A stretch of DNA of 11,134 bases, taken from assembly GCA_017624795.1 (NCBI GenBank), contig JAGAMJ010000035.1:1-11134 (forward strand), in the 5' to 3' direction. Below are positions 6,575-11,134 of this stretch, one piece after another (the first letter of the stretch is position 1; each line of letters begins with the position of its first letter). Origin of the DNA: Clostridia bacterium. GTDB taxonomy: Bacteria; Bacillota; Clostridia; Oscillospirales; CAG-272. A program made the translations under genes and the position numbers. Under the pieces are notes generated by a model. The model did not search any database. It had not been told where the DNA came from and saw only the letters and a program-made list of their open reading frames with translations.

Positions 6575-7306
6575 ATGTCGGGACAAAACGGAAGCGATCA
6601 GGGTGCAAAGACACTTGACACCATCGGCGTCAACGGCGAGGCGTCCCTTGAACAAAAGCAACCCTTTCACCCGCATAGGGGATTTCGTTATCGTTGCTAT
6701 TTGTTTTTCAAGCGTTTGTTCGACGTGACCGCATCTTCACTGTTTTTGATCATTTTTTCTTGGCTGTACCTGGTCCTTGCCATCGTGATCAAATGCAGCG
6801 ACGGCGGCAGCGTTTTTTATAAGCACAGACGCGTTGGCAAAAACGGACGCGGCATCTATATCTACAAATTCCGCAGTATGATCAAAAATGCGGATAAGAT
6901 CAACCGAAAGTTGACGCCCGAGCAGCAGGAGGAATACGAGCTGGAGTATAAGCTCGACGACGATCCTCGCATCACCAAGCTCGGCAAATTTTTGCGCAAA
7001 ACAAGTCTTGACGAGCTGCCCAATATGTTCTCGGTCTTTTGGGGAACGGTGTCGCTGATCGGGCCTCGCCCCATTATGCGTATGGAAGCGCGCAAAAAGT
7101 ACGGGGACGATACCAAAAAGCTTTTGTCCGTAAAGCCCGGCATCATCGGCTGGTGGGCTGTGAACGGCAGAAGCAACTGTACCTATGAAAGCGGCGAACG
7201 CCAGAAGGCGGAGCTGTATTACGTGGATCACTGCTCCTTATGGCTTGATATCAAGATCCTGTTCAAGGCGGTGATCAAGGTCATTCGGCGTGTTGGCGCG
7301 AAATAA
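6575..7306 (+). CDS. Undecaprenyl-phosphate sugar-1-phosphate transferase (short, monotopic type)
   Basis: A 243-residue initiating phosphoglycosyltransferase of the bacterial sugar transferase family. It should move a sugar-1-phosphate from a nucleotide sugar to undecaprenyl phosphate on the inner membrane face, starting the glycan. A hydrophilic N-terminal stretch (1-42) is followed by one hydrophobic membrane helix (about 52-72) and the catalytic domain: GGSVFYKHRRVGKNG (77-91), YKFRSM (97-102), DDDPRITKLGKFLR (128-141), the catalytic Asp-Glu dyad in SLDELPN (D146, E147), GPRPIM (163-168) and KPGIIGWWAVNGRSN (187-201). It lacks the multi-helix N-terminal half of WbaP/WcaJ, so it is closer to PglC-sized enzymes. 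A strong ribosome site GAGGTGA overlaps the preceding stop, six bases before the ATG. The sugar used is not readable from sequence. Confidence 0.92.
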   Translation: MSGQNGSDQGAKTLDTIGVNGEASLEQKQPFHPHRGFRYRCYLFFKRLFDVTASSLFLIIFSWLYLVLAIVIKCSDGGSVFYKHRRVGKNGRGIYIYKFRSMIKNADKINRKLTPEQQEEYELEYKLDDDPRITKLGKFLRKTSLDELPNMFSVFWGTVSLIGPRPIMRMEARKKYGDDTKKLLSVKPGIIGWWAVNGRSNCTYESGERQKAELYYVDHCSLWLDIKILFKAVIKVIRRVGAK

Positions 7307-7320
7307 AGGAGTGAGGGACG

Positions 7321-8592
7321 GTGCGATTTGTTGATAAGCTGCGTTTGGAGATCGAAACGCCGAGAGCCAAACGGCTGCATACGTTCTGGGAATACCTGAT
7401 CGCGGTGATCCTGTTGATCAGCTGCAATTCCATATGGGTCACACTGATGCCTATTCGCTATTATACCGATGCCCATTTGATGATATGGTTGGGTATCGCG
7501 GGGGCGGGCTGCGTTGTTTTGACGGGCGCGATCCTTTCGAAAGCCAGAATGAAGGCGTGCGCTGTCGGTATCGGCGCGTTGGCGGTATACGCTCTTGTGT
7601 TCTTCCTCGTTCAGGGAGAGGGACGCCCCTCCTTTGCGTATTATATTGGCGGTGTGCTGATACTGCTCATCTACGCTTTGGCGTGCTTTGACGGCAACGT
7701 GCCGTCGCTTCTTGTTCGATATAGCCGCGTGATCTCTGTCGTTGCCGTATTTTCGGTGGTTATGTGGCTCCTTTGCTCGGTATTTAAGATCATTCCCCCA
7801 ACGGGTGTGGCTTGGACCTCCTGGAACGAGTTGATTGATACGAATACCCCCGTGGACAGCTATTTTGGCATCTATTTCACCATGCAGGGGATGCGCAACA
7901 CCTCGATCTTTGCCGAAGCGCCTATGGCTGCGCTGCACTATGGCTTGGCGCTTCTCATACAAGTTTTTTTGGCACCAAAGACCGATCTCAGGGCGCTTGC
8001 CGCTTTACTGATCGCTATTGCGACCACGCAGTCTACGATGGGCTATCTGATTGCGGCGTTTGCCGTCTTGTGCTATCTTCTTTTTCAAATGGCACAAAAA
8101 GGGTGGCTGCGTAAGCGGGCGGTTCAGGCGGCACTTGCCGCGGCGTTCCTGTTGGGAACTGCCGCGGTCGTCGTTGTGATGCGGTGGAAGGTGGATACCG
8201 TGTCGGGCTCGCTTCGCTCGGACGATCTTCTGGCGGGGTGGAAAAGCTTTTCGCAGCACCCCCTGTTCGGCAACGGTCACGGTAATCTTGAAGCGATCCG
8301 GGCCTGTATGTCCGAATGGCGGTTTTTCAATATGGGGTACAGTAGCGGCCTTTTGTGGGTGCTTTCCGACGGCGGACTTTGGTTTGGTGTGGCGTATCTA
8401 TATCCCATTGTCAGAGCCGTTGTCTATGGCATCAGACATCGGCAGATCAAGATCGTTTTGTTTGCCGTTGCTCTGTTTGCAATCGTGCTGATCACGGTAT
8501 TCCATTATTCCTTTTTGATGACACTGCTGCTCTTGTTTTTGGCGATGGTCGGACGTGAAAGGGCGCCGATCAAAGAAGACGCTTTGTCATAA
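7321..8592 (+). CDS. Wzy/O-antigen-ligase-like polytopic membrane protein
   Basis: A 423-residue membrane protein with roughly 10-12 hydrophobic helices (clear ones near 22-43, 52-73, 79-98, 105-122, 136-158, 200-218, 222-257, 267-287, 343-371 and 377-411). Sequence identity in this class is low, but three hallmarks support a polysaccharide polymerase or ligase. They are an Arg before an 'F.EAP' turn at the start of a helix (MRNTSIFAEAP, 191-201), ATTQSTMGYL (234-243) as the usual 'S..G' helix, and a large extracytoplasmic segment with R299 and FSQHPLFGNGHGN (310-322), matching the 'HP..G.G..N' motif of Wzy/WaaL proteins. The start is GTG at 7321 with AGGAG nine bases upstream. It is the last gene of the operon, followed by the strong hairpin at 8611. 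It most likely polymerises lipid-linked units; ligation to another acceptor is the alternative. Confidence 0.8.
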   Translation: MRFVDKLRLEIETPRAKRLHTFWEYLIAVILLISCNSIWVTLMPIRYYTDAHLMIWLGIAGAGCVVLTGAILSKARMKACAVGIGALAVYALVFFLVQGEGRPSFAYYIGGVLILLIYALACFDGNVPSLLVRYSRVISVVAVFSVVMWLLCSVFKIIPPTGVAWTSWNELIDTNTPVDSYFGIYFTMQGMRNTSIFAEAPMAALHYGLALLIQVFLAPKTDLRALAALLIAIATTQSTMGYLIAAFAVLCYLLFQMAQKGWLRKRAVQAALAAAFLLGTAAVVVVMRWKVDTVSGSLRSDDLLAGWKSFSQHPLFGNGHGNLEAIRACMSEWRFFNMGYSSGLLWVLSDGGLWFGVAYLYPIVRAVVYGIRHRQIKIVLFAVALFAIVLITVFHYSFLMTLLLLFLAMVGRERAPIKEDALS

Positions 8593-8610
8593 AATCGGAC
8601 AAACGTATAT

Positions 8611-8651
8611 AAAAAGTGGGGACAAATCTTGCGATTTGTCCCCACTTTTTT
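8611..8651. terminator. Bidirectional Rho-independent terminator between the glycan operon and glnA
   Basis: A perfect 18-bp stem (8611-8628 pairs with 8633-8650) closes a TTGC loop at 8629-8632. The outer five pairs are A-T, so each strand ends in a T-run after a GC-rich core (GTGGGGAC). The left gene stops at 8592 and glnA ends at 8661, so one hairpin serves both convergent transcripts. Confidence 0.93.
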
Positions 8652-8660
8652 GACGTGAGA

Positions 8661-10088
8661 TCAAAGGTTGTAATATTTGTCGAATTCTGCGGGGTGGGGG
8701 ATCTTGGAAAGCTCTGCACACTCGGCACGCTTGGTGGCGATGAACTTGGTGAGCAGCTCCTTGGGGAATACACCGCCCGCAGTGAGATAGTCGTTGTCCT
8801 TTTCCAATGCGTCCAACGCCTCGGGGAGCGAGGTGGGCAAGCCCTGCAATTTTGCCTTTTCCTCCTCGGGCAGATTGAACAGGTTGAAGTCGTAGGGGCC
8901 CCAGCCGTTTTCGTGAGGATCGATCTTGTTCTTGATGCCGTCAAGCCCCGCCATCAAAATGGCTGCATAGCAGAAATAGGGGTTGCAGGTCGCGTCGGGG
9001 TTGCGGAGCTCAAAGCGACGCTTGTCGGGTGCCTTTGCGTATGCGGGGATACGAATGACCGCGCTGCGGTTCGAGGTGGCGTAACCGACGGTGACCGGTG
9101 CCTCAAAGCCGGGGATCAGACGCTTGAAGGAGTTGGTGCTGGGGTTGGTCAGCGCGCAAAGCGATGCGATGTGTTTGAGCAGACCGCCCATAAAGTAGTG
9201 GGCTTCCTTGGAAAGGTGGGCGTAATCGTCGTCGTTGCCTGCAAACACGGGCTTGCCGTCCTTGAACAGCAGCATATGCACGTGCATACCGCTGCCCGCC
9301 TCGCCGTAGATGGGCTTGGGCATAAAGGTCGCGCTCTTGCCGTATTTGAGTGCGGTATTGTGAATGATATATTTGATCATCATGGTGGCGTCAGCCATAT
9401 GCACGACCTCGCCAAGCTGGGGCTCGATCTCAAACTGACCGGAGGCGGCGACCTCGGGGTGATGGTAGTTGATCTCGATACCGGCGTTCTTCATGTGCAT
9501 ACACATTTCGCTGCGGCACTCATAAGAGATGTCAAACGGCTTTGCGATGTGATAGTTCTTTTGCTTGGGAACGACCACGCCCTGGCCCTCGGTGGCGCTG
9601 TTCCAATAGGATTGCTGTGCGTCCACAACGGCGCTGATCTCGCGACCGCTGACCTCCCAGCCCACCTGATCGAACAGATAAAACTCGAATTCGGGCAGGA
9701 TCTTCATCGTATCGGCGACACCCATATCCTTCATATACTGCACGGCAGCGCGCACGATATTGCGGGGATATTGAGGGAGGGGTCTGTTTTCGGGATAGTC
9801 GATGATCATAGCGTTGCCGCTCATCGAAAGGGTGGGGATCGAGCAGAAGGGATCGATCACCGCGGTGTCGGGATCGGGAATGAACACCATGTCGCTTTTT
9901 TCCACCACGGCATAGCCGTAGTTGGAGGCATCGAAGCCGATGCCGCTTTTGAGCGTGTCCTCAGAAAAATTCTCGGCGGGAATGGTCACGTGACGGTACT
10001 GACCGTTGATGTCGACCATTTTGAAGTCCACCATCTTAACGCCGTGCTCCTTGATCAGAGCCAGAATGTCTTTTACACTTTTTGCCAT
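8661..10088 (-). CDS. glnA: Type I glutamine synthetase
   Basis: A 475-residue cytosolic enzyme that makes glutamine from glutamate, ammonia and ATP; type I enzymes form dodecamers. Active-site elements are intact: PEFEF (132-136; E133, E135), HHPEVAASGQFE (209-220; E212, E220), the GSGMHVHM loop with H269, NPSTNSFKRLIPGFEAPV (315-332) with the flap Glu E329, SNRSAVIRIP (339-348) and RRFELRNPD (357-365; E360). The subunit-interface loop is GFDASNYGYA rather than the common FDGSS. The C-terminus PHPAEFDKYYNL matches the longer GSI-beta form. However, the position of the adenylylated Tyr in NLYDLP reads NLFNLP (402-407, F404), so control by adenylylation is unlikely. The ATG at 10088 was preferred to an in-frame TTG six bases upstream because GAGAGG lies eight bases before the ATG. 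Confidence 0.96.
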   Translation of the reverse strand: MAKSVKDILALIKEHGVKMVDFKMVDINGQYRHVTIPAENFSEDTLKSGIGFDASNYGYAVVEKSDMVFIPDPDTAVIDPFCSIPTLSMSGNAMIIDYPENRPLPQYPRNIVRAAVQYMKDMGVADTMKILPEFEFYLFDQVGWEVSGREISAVVDAQQSYWNSATEGQGVVVPKQKNYHIAKPFDISYECRSEMCMHMKNAGIEINYHHPEVAASGQFEIEPQLGEVVHMADATMMIKYIIHNTALKYGKSATFMPKPIYGEAGSGMHVHMLLFKDGKPVFAGNDDDYAHLSKEAHYFMGGLLKHIASLCALTNPSTNSFKRLIPGFEAPVTVGYATSNRSAVIRIPAYAKAPDKRRFELRNPDATCNPYFCYAAILMAGLDGIKNKIDPHENGWGPYDFNLFNLPEEEKAKLQGLPTSLPEALDALEKDNDYLTAGGVFPKELLTKFIATKRAECAELSKIPHPAEFDKYYNL

Positions 10089-10100
10089 AGCCAAAACCTC

Positions 10101-10117
10101 TCAAATTTTAATTTTGA
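10101..10117 (-). promoter_or_regulatory. Inverted repeat in the glnA leader (candidate operator)
   Basis: Arms TCAAA and TTTGA are separated by 7 bases. It lies about +11 to +27 from the predicted glnA start and touches the ribosome site (10097-10102). The 5-7-5 geometry equals that of GlnR/TnrA boxes, but the sequence does not match their TGT-ACA consensus. The surroundings are AT-rich, so chance is a real possibility. Confidence 0.25.
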
Positions 10118-10134
10118 ATGGGGTCGTCCCTTTT

Positions 10135-10163
10135 ATTATAACACGGGAAACGGTAGAATGCAA
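10135..10163 (-). promoter_or_regulatory. Sigma-70-type promoter of glnA
   Basis: Minus strand: -35 TTGCAT (10163-10158), 17-bp spacer, perfect -10 TATAAT (10140-10135) preceded by TGT (extended -10). The start is predicted near 10128, with a leader of about 40 nt. There is no sigma-54 type GG-N10-GC element in the region. Confidence 0.8.
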
Positions 10164-10224
10164 GAAAAGAAAGCATTTTTTGAAAAGACCGGCACATTTT
10201 ATAATTTTAACGGGTAAAAAGAGT

Positions 10225-10256
10225 CAAAAACGGTTTGTGAAGCCGATCGTTTTTTG
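10225..10256. repeat. Inverted repeat between the divergent glnA and adenylating-enzyme promoters
   Basis: CAAAAACG (10225-10232) and CGTTTTTTG (10248-10256) are complementary apart from one extra T, and a short CGG/CCG pairing lies inside. It has terminator-like A and T runs on both sides. No gene ends here, so it may be an operator or a transcription insulator between the divergent promoters, or chance. Confidence 0.3.
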
Positions 10257-10267
10257 AAAACATTGAA

Positions 10268-10291
10268 GTTTCGGCGTAGGTTTCGGTGTAG
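10268..10291. repeat. Tandem 12-bp direct repeat upstream of a strong promoter
   Basis: Two adjacent copies, GTTTCGGCGTAG (10268-10279) and GTTTCGGTGTAG (10280-10291), differ at one base. They end 14 bp before the -35 at 10306, where a transcription activator would commonly bind. A recent slippage duplication is the simple alternative. Confidence 0.5.
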
Positions 10292-10305
10292 AATCCTGTT
10301 TTTCC

Positions 10306-10334
10306 TTGACATTTACAGTAATATATGATAAAAT
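10306..10334 (+). promoter_or_regulatory. Near-consensus sigma-70-type promoter of the adenylating-enzyme gene
   Basis: Perfect -35 TTGACA (10306-10311), 17-bp spacer, -10 TAAAAT (10329-10334) preceded by TGA (extended -10). The predicted start is near 10341, giving a leader of about 43 nt. It is the strongest promoter match in the window and points away from glnA. Confidence 0.82.
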
Positions 10335-10383
10335 AATTTAGATATATAGATAATGCTCAAATTTTCACGAAAGGATGCATTTT

Positions 10384-11134
10384 GTGCTTGGACGGAATAT
10401 GAATTTTTATGACGATATCGGGGTCTATCAGGACAGAGTTGCCGTTGTCACAGATGCGGGCAAGGAAGTCACATATAACGAGCTGCTGAAAAACGCCGAG
10501 AGTATAGTGGGTGGGATCCCTGCCCGTTCGCTCGTCTTTTTGGTGTGCAACAATTGCGTCGAATCGATTGCCGCATATATCGGTTTTTTGCGCGCGCGCA
10601 TCGTTCCTGTCTTGGTCAATCCCAAAATTGACGATGCGATGCTTTCCTTTCTGCTTGAAAGCTATCGCCCACAATACATTTTCTGCCCCAAGGATTGGCA
10701 CGCAAACGGAAATGAGCTGAACTGCTTTGGGGAATATCATTTGTTAAAGACTGCGCACGATACGGCTCCCTTGATGAACGGCGAATTGGCGGTGCTGATC
10801 ACCACCTCCGGCAGCACGGGCAGCCCCAAGCTTGTGATGCAGAGCTACAAGAACATCACCGCCAACGCTGCCTCGATCGCGGAATATCTTGGCATCACCA
10901 AGGAAGATCGCGCCATCACCACCATGCCGATGAGCTACACCTTCGGCTTGTCTATCATACAGTCGCACCTGCTCATGGGCGCAAGGATCGTTGCGACCGA
11001 ACGGACCTTGATGGACAAGGGCTTCTGGGCTCTGCTCAAAGAGCAGCAGGTCACCACCTTCGGCGGTGTTCCGTATATCTACGAAATGCTCAAACGTCTG
11101 CGCTTTTCGCGCATGGACCTGCCGTCCCTGAAAT
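10384..11134 (+). CDS. AMP-forming adenylating enzyme (acyl-CoA synthetase-like), N-terminal part
   Basis: The reading frame is open to the window edge, showing 250 residues of the N-terminal domain of an ANL-superfamily enzyme. These enzymes activate a carboxylic acid with ATP to an acyl-adenylate and pass it to CoA or a carrier thiol. The nucleotide-binding loop TSGSTGSPK is at 141-149, with TTMPMSYTFGLSIIQSHLLMG (179-199) as the A4-like region and TTFGGVPYIYEML (224-236) before the adenine-binding strand. The usual Gly after PK is Leu here, a tolerated variation. GTG at 10384 is preferred because AAAGGA lies eight bases upstream; in-frame ATGs at 10375 and 10399 have poor ribosome-site spacing. 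The substrate-specificity region and C-terminal lid lie outside the window. The gene has its own promoter and may open another operon; a link to the nearby glycan genes is possible but unproven. Confidence 0.85.
   Translation, partial: MLGRNMNFYDDIGVYQDRVAVVTDAGKEVTYNELLKNAESIVGGIPARSLVFLVCNNCVESIAAYIGFLRARIVPVLVNPKIDDAMLSFLLESYRPQYIFCPKDWHANGNELNCFGEYHLLKTAHDTAPLMNGELAVLITTSGSTGSPKLVMQSYKNITANAASIAEYLGITKEDRAITTMPMSYTFGLSIIQSHLLMGARIVATERTLMDKGFWALLKEQQVTTFGGVPYIYEMLKRLRFSRMDLPSLK

Noticed and set aside
10089..10094. TTG start for glnA two codons upstream of the ATG
   Set aside because: It would sit only two bases from the ribosome site; the ATG has an 8-base spacer.
8616..10217. Open frame of 533 codons on the plus strand, antisense to glnA
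   Set aside because: It runs through the bidirectional terminator hairpin and across the whole certain glnA gene, and its translation is low-complexity Val/Gly/His-rich; a shadow frame.
10744..10968. Open frame of 74 codons on the minus strand opposite the adenylating enzyme
   Set aside because: Antisense to a frame with clear ANL motifs; no start signals.

Overview
The window looks like chromosomal DNA from a bacterium with roughly balanced GC content. Most genes have strong purine-rich Shine-Dalgarno sites (GGAGG, GAGGTGA, AAGGAG types), and the promoters have clear -35/-10 elements, often with an extended TGn -10. The protein families (YqkD-like hydrolase, DUF1294, a glutamine synthetase of clostridial flavour) and this gene style suggest a Firmicute, probably a gut-type Clostridia lineage. 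That assignment is inference; no rRNA or marker gene here fixes it. I see no tRNA, rRNA, CRISPR array, insertion sequence or prophage gene.

Layout. (1) 1-197 is the 3' end of an alpha/beta hydrolase, convergent with a small DUF1294 membrane protein (212-478, minus). (2) 598-1959 (minus) is a CPA2-type cation/proton antiporter with its own promoter and a strong terminator. (3) 2143-8651 is a self-contained plus-strand operon bounded by a near-consensus promoter and a perfect 18-bp-stem terminator. It holds seven tightly packed genes: rfbA, rfbB, rfbD, rfbC, a family-2 glycosyltransferase, a short undecaprenyl-phosphate sugar-1-phosphate transferase, and a Wzy/O-antigen-ligase-like polytopic membrane protein. 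(4) 8661-10088 (minus) is a type I glutamine synthetase that converges on that terminator. (5) 10384 to the end (plus) is the start of an AMP-forming adenylating enzyme, divergent from glnA, with a consensus promoter of its own.

How the genes fit together. RfbA, B, C and D convert glucose-1-phosphate to dTDP-L-rhamnose. The phosphotransferase should load a first sugar phosphate onto undecaprenyl phosphate. The glycosyltransferase, which resembles rhamnosyltransferases, would add the next sugar, and the polytopic protein would polymerise or ligate the product. The operon is therefore a very compact rhamnose-containing surface-glycan module. It carries one glycosyltransferase and no flippase or chain-length regulator, so either the repeat is very short or other loci contribute. 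The antiporter, glutamine synthetase and DUF1294 genes look like ordinary housekeeping neighbours.

I did not find a convincing new defence or mobile system. The points most worth a second look are the minimal glycan operon, the Tyr-to-Phe change at the adenylylation position of the glutamine synthetase, and several small repeats and palindromes at the rfbA, glnA and adenylating-enzyme promoters or leaders.
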